This document shows, piece by piece, positions 1-9,510 of a DNA stretch of 64,000 nucleotides. Position 1 is the first letter of the stretch. Every line of letters starts with the position of its first letter. The position numbers and the translations under genes were made by a program. Source of the stretch: Pseudomonas baltica (lineage in GTDB: Bacteria > Pseudomonadota > Gammaproteobacteria > Pseudomonadales > Pseudomonadaceae); assembly GCF_014235765.1 (NCBI RefSeq), contig NZ_JACMYH010000001.1, forward strand, positions 1,302,001-1,366,000, written 5' to 3'. The notes beneath the pieces were generated by a model. That model was given only the letters and a program-made list of their open reading frames with translations, did no database searches and was not told the origin of the DNA.

Positions 1-1275
1 GGCGTGGCCGTCGGGGGTGAATACATAGACTCGATCGGGTTCGATGTCGACCCGCAACTGGTCGGCGAGGCCACCGATGTCGCCCAGCTCCTCGTGCCAT
101 TCCAGCACCTGGCGCAGCCAGGAGATCTTTTCTTCGTATTGATTGGACCCGGACTTGACATCGGTGCCCTTGTAGCGCCAGTGCGCGCAAACACCCAGCT
201 CCGCCTCTTCGTGCATGGCGTGGGTGCGAATCTGCACTTCAAGCACCTTGCCCTCGGGACCGATCACCGCAGTGTGCAGCGACCGGTAGCCGTTCTCCTT
301 GGGGTTGGCGATGTAGTCGTCGAACTCCTTGGGGATGTGCCGCCAGAGGGTGTGCACGATGCCCAGCGCGGTATAGCAATCGCGCATTTCCGGAACCAGC
401 ACGCGAACCGCGCGCACGTCGTAGATCTGGCTGAACTCCAGGCCCTTGCGCTGCATCTTGCGCCAGATGGAATAGATGTGTTTTGCCCGCCCGCTGATGT
501 CGGCCTTGACCCCGGTGTCGAGCAGTTCGTTGTGCAGCTGGCTCATCACCTCGGTGATGAAACGCTCGCGATCCAGGCGGCGTTCGTGCAGCAGCTTGGC
601 GATCTGTTTGTATTGGTCGGGCTCCAGGTAGCGGAACGACAGGTCCTCGAGTTCCCATTTGATGTGGCCGATGCCCAGTCGATGCGCCAGCGGTGCATAG
701 ATGTCGAACACCTCGCGGGCCACGCGGTTGCGCTTTTCGTCGTCGGCGCTCTTCACCGCGCGGATCGCGCAGGTACGCTCGGCCAGCTTGATCAGCGCCA
801 CGCGAACATCGTCGACCATGGCCACGAGCATCTTGCGCAGGTTCTCGACCTGTACCTGCGAGCCCAGCACCATGGACTGGCGCGGGCTGAGGCTGGCGCT
901 GATGGCCGCCATGCGCAGCACGCCGTCGATGAGCTTGGACACGGTGCTGCCGAAGCGCCGGCCGACCTCTTCCAGGCTCGCCTTGCCCTCGCGGACCGCG
1001 CGGTAGATGACCGCGGCCATGAGCGAATCCTGGTCGAGCTTGAGGTCGGCGAGAATCTCGGCGATCTCCAGCCCCGCCTGGAAACACGACGTGCCGTCGG
1101 CCCAGGAATGCTGGGCCGGGTTGCCGACCAGTTCGGCGGCCTGGGCGAACTCGCAGGCCTGCTTCAGGGCCTCGCGATCCAGCACCAGATCCACGCTGAC
1201 GATATGATCCAGCCATGCATCGAGATTGATACTGCCGTCGGTGTTGATCGGCTGGCGTGCTCTCACCTGTACCAT
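1..1275 (-). CDS. relA: RelA, (p)ppGpp synthetase, N-terminal part (truncated by window edge)
   Basis: Ribosome-associated alarmone synthase that makes (p)ppGpp from GTP/GDP and ATP in the stringent response. The minus-strand frame opens with MVQVRARQPINTDGSINLDA at 1275 and stays open to base 1, so about 425 of the expected ~745 residues are present. Visible are the HD-like region, whose hydrolase centre is not expected to work in RelA proteins, then the synthetase domain (region YKQIAKLL, IYDVRAVRVLV, NPKENGYRSLHTAV), and the beginning of the TGS domain (DRVYVFTPDG). It lies downstream of cysM and rlmD on the same strand with a 76-base gap, so co-transcription is likely. The stop codon lies outside the window. 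Confidence 0.96.
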   Translation of the reverse strand, partial: MVQVRARQPINTDGSINLDAWLDHIVSVDLVLDREALKQACEFAQAAELVGNPAQHSWADGTSCFQAGLEIAEILADLKLDQDSLMAAVIYRAVREGKASLEEVGRRFGSTVSKLIDGVLRMAAISASLSPRQSMVLGSQVQVENLRKMLVAMVDDVRVALIKLAERTCAIRAVKSADDEKRNRVAREVFDIYAPLAHRLGIGHIKWELEDLSFRYLEPDQYKQIAKLLHERRLDRERFITEVMSQLHNELLDTGVKADISGRAKHIYSIWRKMQRKGLEFSQIYDVRAVRVLVPEMRDCYTALGIVHTLWRHIPKEFDDYIANPKENGYRSLHTAVIGPEGKVLEVQIRTHAMHEEAELGVCAHWRYKGTDVKSGSNQYEEKISWLRQVLEWHEELGDIGGLADQLRVDIEPDRVYVFTPDGHA

Positions 1276-1351
1276 CTTGCTTACCTTTCCCTACAACACG
1301 CCGAAGCGCATCAACAGTCGCTGGCTATGACCAATGCTGGGCCGGCAATGG

Positions 1352-2743
1352 TCAGGCGTTTCGCGCGCCAGTCGGATTGGACGGGCCATCCTGGCCCGCT
1401 TCGAATAACGCCATGGCCTCGACATGCGCAGTTTGCGGAAACATGTCGAGGATCCCGGCTCGTTTTAGCCTGTAGCCTTGCCTCAACAATTCGACCGTAT
1501 CGCGGGCCAAAGTTGCCGGGTTACAGGAGACATACACCAGACGTTGCGCACCCAGTGCGCGGATCGTGCGCACCACCTCGAAAGCACCGTCGCGAGGTGG
1601 ATCCAAGAGTACCGCAGAAAAACCTTCACCCACCCACTCGGCGGCGTCCAGAGGCTGCGACAGGTCGCTCTGGTAAAAACCAGTGTTATGCAAATTGTTG
1701 CCAGCGGCATTGTCGGCAGCACGCCGCACCATGGCCGCCACGCCTTCGACCGCCACCACTTCGCGCGCGCGCTGGGCCAGGGGCAAGGCGAAGTTGCCGA
1801 GCCCGCAGAACAGATCCAGGACTCGATCGTGGGGTTCGGGTGCCAGCCAGTCCAGCGCCTGGGCGATCATGGCATCGTTGACGGCCGCGTTAACCTGGAC
1901 GAAGTCACCGGGTCGGTACGCCAGCTCGAGTCCCCAGGGCGCCAGGGCGAACCCCAGCGTTGCGCCTGCGACCAGCGGTGCCGGCTCGCCTTCGCCGTGC
2001 AGCCACAACTGCAGGCCCAGGTCCGTGCAGAAGGCCTGCAGCGCCGCCAGGTCAGTATCGGCCAGCGCGGCGGTATGACGAAGCAGCAAGGCCAGTGCGG
2101 TACCCGCGTACAGCTCGACGTGGCCCAGCGACTGAGGTTTGACGAAGCTGCGCAGCAGCTGTGGCAACTGCTCGATGACCGGCTGCAACGCCGGCACCAG
2201 CACCTGGCACTGGCTGATGTCGACGATGTCCTGGCTGGCTGCAGCGCGAAAGCCCACGGCCAGATGACGCGCCTTGGGATCCCAGCGCACTGCCAGCCGG
2301 GCGCGTCGGCGATAGCCCAGCTCGGGCCCGCTCAACGGTGCTGCCCATTGCTCGGGCGCGACTCCGGCCACGCGCGACAACTGCTCGGCCAGCAGACCTT
2401 GCTTGAGCGCCAACTGCCGGTCGTGCGGCAGGTGCTGGAGGCTGCAGCCACCGCAGGTGCCGAAATGCGGACACGGCGCCGGGCGGCGCAGTTCGCTGGC
2501 CACGAGCACGCGCTCGCAGCGCGCTTCGACGATCTTGCCGTGGGCATTGAGCACCCGCGCCTCGACCTGCTCGCCGGCCAGGGCGCCACTGACGAACCAC
2601 GTCCGGCCTTCGAAGAAGGCAATGCCGCGGCCGTCGTTGGCCAGGCGCTCGATCGGCAGGCGCTGTTTCTTGCCGGTCGGTACCTGTGGCGCACGGGTGC
2701 CGCCTGTCGGCTGGAAGCGCAGGCCCGGTTTGGTTCTGGCCAT
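1352..2743 (-). CDS. rlmD: RlmD, 23S rRNA (uracil-1939-C5)-methyltransferase
   Basis: SAM-dependent enzyme that methylates U1939 of 23S rRNA. The 463-residue protein has an N-terminal TRAM-like domain (about residues 25-80), an iron-sulphur cysteine cluster [10 protein letters not shown] near residue 90 with a fourth Cys in ISQC, a SAM-binding [15 protein letters not shown], the LLDPPRDGA motif, and the catalytic-Cys motif [12 protein letters not shown]. Its ATG overlaps the cysM stop (TGATG), which indicates translational coupling. The length is normal for the family. Confidence 0.96.
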   Translation of the reverse strand: MARTKPGLRFQPTGGTRAPQVPTGKKQRLPIERLANDGRGIAFFEGRTWFVSGALAGEQVEARVLNAHGKIVEARCERVLVASELRRPAPCPHFGTCGGCSLQHLPHDRQLALKQGLLAEQLSRVAGVAPEQWAAPLSGPELGYRRRARLAVRWDPKARHLAVGFRAAASQDIVDISQCQVLVPALQPVIEQLPQLLRSFVKPQSLGHVELYAGTALALLLRHTAALADTDLAALQAFCTDLGLQLWLHGEGEPAPLVAGATLGFALAPWGLELAYRPGDFVQVNAAVNDAMIAQALDWLAPEPHDRVLDLFCGLGNFALPLAQRAREVVAVEGVAAMVRRAADNAAGNNLHNTGFYQSDLSQPLDAAEWVGEGFSAVLLDPPRDGAFEVVRTIRALGAQRLVYVSCNPATLARDTVELLRQGYRLKRAGILDMFPQTAHVEAMALFEAGQDGPSNPTGARNA

Positions 2744-3645
2744 CAGTTGGGCGCGTCGAAGATGCCGCTGGACAGGTAGCGGTCGCCGCGGTCGCAGATG
2801 ATCGCGACGATGACCGCATTGCTCACTTCGCGCGACAGGCGCAGCATGCCTGCCACCGCGCCGCCGGACGACACGCCGCAGAAGATGCCTTCTTCGCGCG
2901 CCAGCCGACGGGTGGTTTCTTCGGCTTCGTGCTGGGCCATGTCGATGATCCGATCGACCCGATCGGCCTCGTAGATGCGCGGCAGGTATTCTTCCGGCCA
3001 GCGGCGGATGCCGGGAATGGCAGCCCCCTCCATGGGTTGCAGGCCAACGATCTGCACCGCAGGGTTCTGTTCCTTGAGAAAACGAGAGGTGCCCATGATG
3101 GTGCCGGTGGTGCCCATGGAACTGACGAAATGGGTAATGGTACCGGCGGTCTGCTGCCAGATCTCGGGGCCGGTGCTGCGATAGTGCGCCTCGGGGTTGT
3201 CGCCATTGGCGAACTGGTCGAGGACCTTGCCGCGCCCTTCGCGCTGCATGCGCTCGGCCAGGTCACGCGCGCCTTCCATGCCCTGCTCGCGGGTGACCAG
3301 GATCAGCTCGGCGCCATAGGCGGTCATGGCCGCCTTGCGCTCGGCTGTCGAGTTGTCGGGCATGATCAGGATCATCTTGTAGCCCTTGATCGCCGCCGCC
3401 ATGGCCAGGGCGATACCGGTATTGCCGGAGGTCGCTTCGATCAGGGTGTCGCCGGGCTGGATCTGCCCGCGGCTTTCGGCGCGGCTGATCATCGACAGCG
3501 CCGGGCGGTCCTTCACGGAACCGGCCGGGTTGTTGCCTTCCAGCTTGAGCAGCAAGGTGTTGCTGGTCTCGCCGGCCAGGCGCTGCAGGCGCACCAGCGG
3601 CGTGTTGCCGACGCAGTCGGCGATGGTTAGGTACTGCGGGGTCAT
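2743..3645 (-). CDS. cysM: CysM, cysteine synthase B (O-acetylserine sulfhydrylase)
   Basis: PLP enzyme that forms cysteine from O-acetylserine and sulphide or thiosulphate. The 300-residue protein from [18 protein letters not shown] has the PLP-lysine motif [11 protein letters not shown] (Lys about 45), the TSGNTGIAL substrate loop and the CysM-type [13 protein letters not shown] stretch. An upstream in-frame ATG at 3684 would add 13 unconserved residues; 3645 fits the family. First gene of the cysM-rlmD-relA string, divergent from gacS with a 284-base gap (3646-3929) in which I see no further gene. Confidence 0.95.
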   Translation of the reverse strand: MTPQYLTIADCVGNTPLVRLQRLAGETSNTLLLKLEGNNPAGSVKDRPALSMISRAESRGQIQPGDTLIEATSGNTGIALAMAAAIKGYKMILIMPDNSTAERKAAMTAYGAELILVTREQGMEGARDLAERMQREGRGKVLDQFANGDNPEAHYRSTGPEIWQQTAGTITHFVSSMGTTGTIMGTSRFLKEQNPAVQIVGLQPMEGAAIPGIRRWPEEYLPRIYEADRVDRIIDMAQHEAEETTRRLAREEGIFCGVSSGGAVAGMLRLSREVSNAVIVAIICDRGDRYLSSGIFDAPN

Positions 3646-3929
3646 GGCGTATTCGCAATCCAGACTGCGGGGGTGGCCTATCATACCGGCAAACGGCGCC
3701 TACCCATATCACGCAAAGTGCGCACCTTATAGCGCGAAAGCATAAGCAGCCGGTGCGGCACCTTCACACGCGCAAGTCCAATGCCCTTCCATGACCTTTG
3801 GTCGTTCTGGTTCAGCCCCTGGCGACCTTGCACATGCCATTGGCCCAACGCCGCGGCGCGCGCGACTGGCGCATCGGCACGCCCCGCTGTATTTTCCCAG
3901 CATTGCTCAGTCAGAAAGGCGCCTGCGGC

Positions 3930-6683
3930 GTGTTGAAGAAACTCGGTATCAAAACCCGCGTGCTGTTGCTCGCGCTCATTCCGGCCACCTGCATGGCGCT
4001 GATCCTGGGGGGTTATTTCACCTGGATGCAGCAGTCCGACCTGCAGCGGCAGTTGCTGCAGCGCGGCGACATGATTTCCGAACAGCTCGCGCCGCTGGCC
4101 GCACCGGCACTGGCGGCCAAGGACCGCGAGCGCCTGGAGCGCATCGCCGCGCAGTCCCTGGAGCTGACCGACGTGCGCTCGGTGACCTTCCTGGGGGCGG
4201 ACAGGACGCTGCTCGCCCATGCCGGGCCGATGATGCTCAACGCGGTGCCGATCGGCAACAGCACGCACTCGCTGCAGCGCAGCGGCTTCGACGCCACGCG
4301 CTATCTGATGCCCGTGTTCGGCCGCCATCGCGACCTGGCCAGTGACGAGGTGCCCGGCGAAGTCGATCACCTGCTGGGCTGGGTCGAACTGGAACTGTCC
4401 CATGACGGCACCTTGCTGCGCGGCTACCGCAGCCTGTTCGCCAGCCTGCTGCTGATCCTCACCGGGCTGAGCATCACCGCGCTGCTTGCCGCGCACATGA
4501 GTCGCAGCATCAGTGCGCCGATTCGGCAGATCAAGGACACCGTCACGCAGATCAAGGACGGCAATCTGGAAAGTCGCGTACCGGCCATGGGCAGCCATGA
4601 AATGGACGCCCTGGCCGCCGGCATCAATCGCATGGCCGAAACCCTGCAGGACGCCCAGGAAGAACTGCAGCACAGCATCGACCAGGCCACCGAAGACGTC
4701 CGGCAGAACCTGGAAACCATCGAGATCCAGAACATCGAACTGGACCTGGCGCGCAAGGAAGCGTTGGAAGCGAGCCGGATCAAATCCGAATTCCTCGCCA
4801 ACATGAGTCACGAAATCAGGACCCCACTCAACGGCATACTGGGCTTCACTCATCTACTGCAGAAAAGCGAGCTCACCCCGCGCCAGCTGGATTACCTGGG
4901 CACCATCGAGAAATCCGCAGACAGCCTGCTCGGCATCATCAATGAAATCCTCGACTTCTCGAAGATCGAGGCCGGCAAGCTGGTACTCGACAATATTCCC
5001 TTCAATCTGCGCGACCTGCTGCAGGACACGCTGACCATCCTCGCACCCGCCGCCCATGCCAAGCAGCTCGAACTGGTCAGCCTGGTCTACCGCGACACCC
5101 CGCTGTCGCTGGTCGGCGACCCGCTGCGGCTCAAGCAGATCCTGACCAACCTGGTCAGCAACGCCATCAAGTTCACGCGCGAGGGCACCATCGTCGCCCG
5201 CGCCATGATGGAGGACGAGAACGAAGACAGCGTGCAACTGCGCATCAGTGTCCAGGACACCGGTATCGGCCTGTCCGGCCAGGATGTGCGGGCGCTGTTC
5301 CAGGCGTTCAGCCAGGCCGACAACTCGCTGTCGCGGCAGCCCGGCGGCACGGGCCTGGGGCTGGTGATCTCCAAGCGTCTGGTCGAACAGATGGGTGGCG
5401 AGATCGGGGTCGACAGCACGCCCGGCGAGGGCTCGGAATTCTGGATCAGCCTCAATCTGCCCAAGGCGCGCGACGATGCCGAGGACCTGCCGTCGGCGCC
5501 CCTGCTCGGCCGTCGCATCGCGATCGTCGATGGCCATGAACTGGCGCGGCAGGCCCTGCAGCATCAGCTCGAAGACTGTGGCCTGGACGTCACCGACTTC
5601 AAGTCGCTGGACAAGCTGGTACTGGCCACCCACGCTGCGCGGCAGGCAGGCCAGCCGCTCGATCTGGCCGTGCTGGGCATCACCGCCCATGAGATATCGC
5701 CGGAACGCCTGGGCGTGCAGATTCGCGAGATCGAGCAGAGCGGCTGCCAGGTGCTGGTGCTGTGCCCGACTACCGAACAAGCGCTGTTCCATGCCGCAGT
5801 GCCCAATGCGGATCGTCAGCTGCAGGCCAAGCCCAGTTGCACACGCCGACTGCGCCGAGCGCTGGCGGACCTGATCAACCCCAAGCAATTGCGCTACGAA
5901 AGCCCCGAGGGCAGCGGCGAGCGCGCACCGCGCGTGCTGTGCGTGGACGACAATCCGGCCAACCTGCTGCTGGTGCAGACCCTGCTCGAAGACCTCGGCG
6001 CCGAAGTGCGTGCGGTGGACAAAGGTGCGGCGGCGATCAAGGCCGTACAGGAAGGCGGGCTCGACCTGGTGCTGATGGACGTGCAGATGCCGGAGATGGA
6101 CGGCCGCGAAACCACCGAGCGCATCCGGCTGTGGGAAAGTGCCCAGACCGGTGCCGCCCTGCCCATCGTGGCGCTGACTGCCCATGCGATGGCCAATGAA
6201 AAGAGGGCCTTGCTGCAGAGCGGCATGGACGACTACCTGACCAAGCCCATCAGCGAACGCCAGCTGGCCCAGGTGGTGCTGAAATGGACCGGGCTGGCGC
6301 TCAGCGCGCAGGGCCTGGACAAGACCGCGGACCTGCCGCTGGAAAGCAATACCCTGCAGGTGCTCGATGCCGCCGAAGGCCTGCGCCTGGCGGCAGGCAA
6401 GGCCGATCTGGCCGCCGACATGCTGGCGATGCTGCTGGCGTCACTGCAGGCCGACCGCGAAGCCATTCAACTGGCGCGAATCAATGCCGATCAGAATGCC
6501 ATGATCGAGCGGGTGCATCGCCTGCACGGCGCCACACGCTATTGCGGCGTGCCGCAACTGCGTGCGGCCTGCCTGCGCAGCGAAACCCTGCTCAAGCAGA
6601 ACGATCCGGCAGCCTTGGCGGCGCTGAATGAACTGGACGACGCCATCACTCGCCTCGAGGAACAGGCCCGCGCGATGGCCTGA
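3930..6683 (+). CDS. gacS: GacS/BarA hybrid sensor histidine kinase
   Basis: Inner-membrane tripartite kinase of the Gac/Rsm global regulatory pathway; its family partner GacA is not in this window. The GTG start gives MLKKLGIKTRVLLLALIPAT, with AGAAAGG about 10 bases upstream. Order: TM1, periplasmic segment, TM2 (about residues 165-190), HAMP, coiled coil, HisKA with His294 (NMSHEIRTPLNG), ATPase (N box LTNLVSNAIKFT, G boxes DTGIGL and GGTGLGLVIS), a degenerate receiver (about 525-640) without a phospho-acceptor Asp, a true receiver with Asp717 (LVLMDVQMPEMDG), and an Hpt domain with His863 (VHRLHGATRY). The 917-residue length is standard and all phosphorelay residues are present. Confidence 0.95.
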   Translation: MLKKLGIKTRVLLLALIPATCMALILGGYFTWMQQSDLQRQLLQRGDMISEQLAPLAAPALAAKDRERLERIAAQSLELTDVRSVTFLGADRTLLAHAGPMMLNAVPIGNSTHSLQRSGFDATRYLMPVFGRHRDLASDEVPGEVDHLLGWVELELSHDGTLLRGYRSLFASLLLILTGLSITALLAAHMSRSISAPIRQIKDTVTQIKDGNLESRVPAMGSHEMDALAAGINRMAETLQDAQEELQHSIDQATEDVRQNLETIEIQNIELDLARKEALEASRIKSEFLANMSHEIRTPLNGILGFTHLLQKSELTPRQLDYLGTIEKSADSLLGIINEILDFSKIEAGKLVLDNIPFNLRDLLQDTLTILAPAAHAKQLELVSLVYRDTPLSLVGDPLRLKQILTNLVSNAIKFTREGTIVARAMMEDENEDSVQLRISVQDTGIGLSGQDVRALFQAFSQADNSLSRQPGGTGLGLVISKRLVEQMGGEIGVDSTPGEGSEFWISLNLPKARDDAEDLPSAPLLGRRIAIVDGHELARQALQHQLEDCGLDVTDFKSLDKLVLATHAARQAGQPLDLAVLGITAHEISPERLGVQIREIEQSGCQVLVLCPTTEQALFHAAVPNADRQLQAKPSCTRRLRRALADLINPKQLRYESPEGSGERAPRVLCVDDNPANLLLVQTLLEDLGAEVRAVDKGAAAIKAVQEGGLDLVLMDVQMPEMDGRETTERIRLWESAQTGAALPIVALTAHAMANEKRALLQSGMDDYLTKPISERQLAQVVLKWTGLALSAQGLDKTADLPLESNTLQVLDAAEGLRLAAGKADLAADMLAMLLASLQADREAIQLARINADQNAMIERVHRLHGATRYCGVPQLRAACLRSETLLKQNDPAALAALNELDDAITRLEEQARAMA

Positions 6684-6733
6684 GGCCCCGCCGTGGCCGG
6701 CGTGCTAGCATGTCGCGTCTATTTGGAGGACCC

Positions 6734-7174
6734 ATGGTCGAACACGATTTCCGCTTCAGTCTGCTCAACCCGCAGCACACCTTGATCGAGTGCCGCGCGC
6801 TCATGCCCGGCCGTTACCAGGTCACCGGCAACGGCGGCTCGATCCACAACACCGACACCCTGCTGGTCACCCTCAAGGGCAGCAAGGATCTTTCGATGCG
6901 CCTGGTGGTGGAGAAGGTCCGTCATCTGATCAACCCGCCTGGCCAGTGGGTGGCCGTGGCCACCGGCCCGGTGTTCGGCGAACTGGCGATCCATCAGTGG
7001 AAAGTCAATTGCGACAGCTGCGGCAAGGTCCTCGACTTCGAATTTGCGGTGGACGCCAAGCTCGGTACCAAGGCGCAGAAACCTGCAGCGGAGGCGCGCA
7101 TTGCCGAACTGGGCTGGGCCAATCGCAATGGCAAGCATATCTGCCGACAGTGCCAGGCCGCCCCGGCGGGCTGA
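6734..7174 (+). CDS. Conserved Pseudomonas protein with a putative zinc ribbon; function unknown
   Basis: 146-residue soluble protein from MVEHDFRFSLLNPQHTLIE. The ATG follows a good ribosome site (TTTGGAGGACCC), so it is preferred over the in-frame ATG at 6710. A C-terminal C-x2-C pair (NCDSCGK) and a second C-x2-C (ICRQCQ) suggest a four-cysteine metal site, which I infer rather than recognise. No signal peptide or membrane segment is seen. It follows gacS by 50 bases and may be co-transcribed. I do not recognise a characterised family. Confidence 0.85.
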   Translation: MVEHDFRFSLLNPQHTLIECRALMPGRYQVTGNGGSIHNTDTLLVTLKGSKDLSMRLVVEKVRHLINPPGQWVAVATGPVFGELAIHQWKVNCDSCGKVLDFEFAVDAKLGTKAQKPAAEARIAELGWANRNGKHICRQCQAAPAG

Positions 7175-7318
7175 ACGCGGCAGCCGCATAACGCAGTTGG
7201 GCATGTGGTGTTCGCTTTGGGGATGCAGCGGACGGTGCGGAACGTGGACTAATTGACATGGCGCCACGGCACACGAGGGCGCTTTAGCTGCACTCGCCTT
7301 TCCCTGGAGCCATAGCCC

Positions 7319-7759
7319 ATGAAAACCGTCGCGGAACTGTTGAAGAGTAAAGTCCAGCACAACCAGCAGGTGCACACCATCGAGCCGCAACAGATGGTGT
7401 TCGATGCCCTCAAGCTCATGGCGCAGATGAATGTCGGCGCCCTGCCGGTGGTGGTCGAGGGGCGCGTGGTGGGTATCGTCAGCGAGCGCGACTATGCACG
7501 CAAGATGGTGCTGCTGGGGCGCTCGTCGATTGGCACGCCGGTCAGCGAGATCATGAGCGCCCATGTGATCACCGTGACTCCCCAACAGAACATCGATCAT
7601 TGCATGGCATTGATGACCGAGGGTCGTCTGCGCCACCTGCCGGTGGTCGACAACGGCCAACTGCTGGGGCTGCTATCCATCGGTGACCTGGTCAAGGAAG
7701 CCATCGCCGAACAAGCCAGCCTGATCGAGCAGCTGCAGCAGTACATCCGCGGCGAATGA
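7319..7759 (+). CDS. CBS domain-pair protein
   Basis: 146-residue protein made almost wholly of two CBS motifs (about residues 10-65 and 75-135), each ending in the usual pattern (VVEGRVVGIVSERDYARK; VVDNGQLLGLLSIGDLVKE). Stand-alone CBS pairs bind adenine nucleotides or related ligands and act as energy or redox sensors. No effector domain is fused. The ribosome site CTGGAGCC lies upstream. The partner protein cannot be named from sequence. Confidence 0.9.
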   Translation: MKTVAELLKSKVQHNQQVHTIEPQQMVFDALKLMAQMNVGALPVVVEGRVVGIVSERDYARKMVLLGRSSIGTPVSEIMSAHVITVTPQQNIDHCMALMTEGRLRHLPVVDNGQLLGLLSIGDLVKEAIAEQASLIEQLQQYIRGE

Positions 7760-7785
7760 AGCAGCCAGCGTGGTAAACCCTGTGG

Positions 7786-7892
7786 GAGCTGTGCTACCCC
7801 TGACACACGGCAGCGCCTGCTTCGCGGGCAGAGCCTGCTCCCACAAATTTCGCGGCCCACTCCCACACATTGATCCCACGGGCTGCCTGCGG
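7786..7892. repeat. Degenerate REP/REPIN remnant
   Basis: After the CBS gene stop there is a CTGTGGGAGCTG half-palindrome and an opposing TTCGCGGGCAGAGCCTGCTC half with a partial extra copy. Both match the GGGAGCGGGCTCTGCCCGCG REP family found intact elsewhere in the window, with several substitutions. Confidence 0.6.
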
Positions 7893-7907
7893 GCAGGAAT
7901 TCTGGAC

Positions 7908-7940
7908 AAAAAAAAAGCGACCCGAAGGTCGCTTTTTTTT
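7908..7940 (-). terminator. Rho-independent terminator of the tRNA operon (bidirectional form)
   Basis: A 6-bp stem GCGACC/GGTCGC with a 4-base loop is flanked by nine A on the left and eight T on the right. Read on the minus strand it follows tRNA-Asp by 37 bases and ends in a T run. Read on the plus strand it could also stop transcription from the CBS gene. Confidence 0.88.
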
Positions 7941-7976
7941 GCTTCAGAGAGTTCAAGGGCTCTGAGGCGGAATTAA

Positions 7977-8053
7977 TGGCGCAGCGGACGGGACTCGAAC
8001 CCGCGACCCCCGGCGTGACAGGCCGGTATTCTAACCGACTGAACTACCGCTGC
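7977..8053 (-). tRNA. tRNA-Asp (anticodon GTC)
   Basis: The 77-nt reverse strand folds as a full cloverleaf: acceptor GCAGCGG pairs with CCGCTGC, the D arm has TAGTTCAGTCGGTTAGA, the anticodon loop is CTGTCAC, and the T arm has GGTTCGAGTCCC. The 3' CCA is encoded. Second gene of a two-tRNA operon. Confidence 0.97.
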
Positions 8054-8072
8054 GCGTAACACTGAGAGAGAT

Positions 8073-8148
8073 TGGTGGGTGATGACGGGATCGAACCGCC
8101 GACCCTCTGCTTGTAAGGCAGATGCTCTCCCGGCTGAGCTAATCACCC
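8073..8148 (-). tRNA. tRNA-Val (anticodon TAC)
   Basis: 76-nt cloverleaf on the minus strand: acceptor GGGTGAT pairs with ATCACCC, D arm TAGCTCAGCCGGGAGAGC, anticodon loop CTTACAA, T arm GGTTCGATCCC, and an encoded CCA. It is 19 bases upstream of tRNA-Asp and first in the operon. Confidence 0.97.
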
Positions 8149-8170
8149 TTTGTCTCTCGGTGTGGCGCGC

Positions 8171-8199
8171 ATTCTACGGAGCGACCCAAACTCTGGCAA
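8171..8199 (-). promoter_or_regulatory. Sigma-70 promoter of the tRNA-Val/tRNA-Asp operon
   Basis: On the minus strand TTGCCA (-35) and TAGAAT (-10) are separated by exactly 17 bases. The -10 is followed by the GC-rich discriminator GCGCGCC, the type linked to negative stringent control of stable-RNA promoters. An A/T-rich tract (TTTTTTTGAAAAAG) lies upstream of the -35. Confidence 0.85.
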
Positions 8200-8309
8200 G
8201 CACTTTTTCAAAAAAATTTTCGAGGCCTTCCAAACACTTAGCACAGGGATGGCGTCGGCTTCGCACACGGAGAATAATGCCTGCCTAATGTTGAGGAGTG
8301 CTTCACCCC

Positions 8310-9230
8310 ATGTGGTTCAAAAACCTGCTTGTCTACCGTCTTACCCAGGATATCCCCTTCGACGCCGAGGCTTTGGAAACCGCACTGGCGACTAAACCGG
8401 CACGCCCATGTGCCAGCCAGGAACTGACCACCTACGGTTTCGTGGCGCCGTTCGGCAAAGGCGAAGACGCCCCGTTCGTGCATGTCAGCCAGGATTTCAT
8501 GCTGATCGCCGCACGCAAGGAAGAGCGCATCCTGCCGGGCAGTGTCGTGCGTGACGCGGTCAAGGAGAAGGTCGAGGAGATCGAGGCCGAGCAGATGCGC
8601 AAGGTCTACAAGAAGGAACGCGACCAGATCAAGGACGAGATCATCCAGGCCTTCCTGCCGCGCGCGTTCATTCGTCGCTCGTCGACCTTCGCCGCCATTG
8701 CGCCCAAGCAAGGCTTGATCCTGGTCAATTCGGCCAGCCCGAAACGCGCCGAAGATCTGCTGTCGACCCTGCGTGAGGTGATCGGCTCGTTGCCGGTGCG
8801 CCCGCTGACCGTGAAGGTGGCGCCGACCGCGACCATGACCGAGTGGGTGAAGACGCAGAAAGCGGCCGATGACTTCCATGTTCTGGACGAGTGCGAACTG
8901 CGCGACACCCATGAAGATGGCGGTATCGTGCGTTGCAAGCGCCAGGATCTGACCAGCGACGAGATCCAATTGCACCTGAGCACTGGCAAGCAGGTTACCC
9001 AGTTGTCGCTGGCGTGGCAGGACAAGCTGTCATTCGTGCTGGATGACAAGATGGTGGTCAAGCGTTTGAAGTTCGAGGAATTGCTGCAGGATCAAGCCGA
9101 GCAGGACGGTGGCGAGGAAGCGCTGGGGCAGCTGGATGCCAGCTTTACCTTGATGATGCTGACCTTCGGTGAATTCCTGCCCGTGCTGTTCGAGGCGCTG
9201 GGCGGCGAAGAGCTGCCCCAGGGGATTTGA
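8310..9230 (+). CDS. rdgC: RdgC, recombination-associated protein
   Basis: Nucleoid-associated DNA-binding protein that forms a ring around duplex DNA and restrains RecA. The 306-residue protein from [20 protein letters not shown] matches the family in length and has its typical pattern ([28 protein letters not shown], [29 protein letters not shown]). The ATG at 8310 follows GAGGAG about 12 bases upstream; the GTG at 8298 is inside that ribosome site and was rejected. No partner gene is adjacent. Confidence 0.95.
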   Translation: MWFKNLLVYRLTQDIPFDAEALETALATKPARPCASQELTTYGFVAPFGKGEDAPFVHVSQDFMLIAARKEERILPGSVVRDAVKEKVEEIEAEQMRKVYKKERDQIKDEIIQAFLPRAFIRRSSTFAAIAPKQGLILVNSASPKRAEDLLSTLREVIGSLPVRPLTVKVAPTATMTEWVKTQKAADDFHVLDECELRDTHEDGGIVRCKRQDLTSDEIQLHLSTGKQVTQLSLAWQDKLSFVLDDKMVVKRLKFEELLQDQAEQDGGEEALGQLDASFTLMMLTFGEFLPVLFEALGGEELPQGI

Positions 9231-9244
9231 CCGGCAGCGCGCCC

Positions 9245-9463
9245 TTCGCGGGCAGAGCCCGCTCCCACAGGGGTTGCGCGATTTCTGTGGGGGTGGGCTC
9301 TGCGGTGAGTCAGGCAGACCGTGGTGCGGCTTTCGCGGCCGCGGACCGCTCCTACAGGGGGTGCGCGATTTCTGTGGGAGTGAGCGCTGCCCGCGAAGGG
9401 GCGCTGCGGTGAGTCAGGCAGACCGTGGTGTGGCTTTCGCGGCCGCGGACCGCTCCTCCAGGG
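9245..9463. repeat. REP cluster with a 105-bp direct duplication
   Basis: The rdgC-symporter gap (9231-9510) is filled with REP half-sites of two families: GCGGGCAGAGCCCGCTCCCACA and CGCGGCCGCGGACCGCTCCTACAG. The stretch beginning GGTGAGTCAGGCAGACCGTGG at about 9304 recurs at about 9409 with few changes, so one unit was duplicated in tandem. No gene is seen here. Confidence 0.8.
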
Positions 9464-9510
9464 GTTTGCGGGTACCAACATGATGATTCTATATAAGAAG
9501 GAACTACCCC

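Noticed and set aside
4..1881. Plus-strand open frame over relA and the 3' part of rlmD
   Set aside because: Spans two recognisable minus-strand genes and the gap between them; no ribosome site or family pattern.
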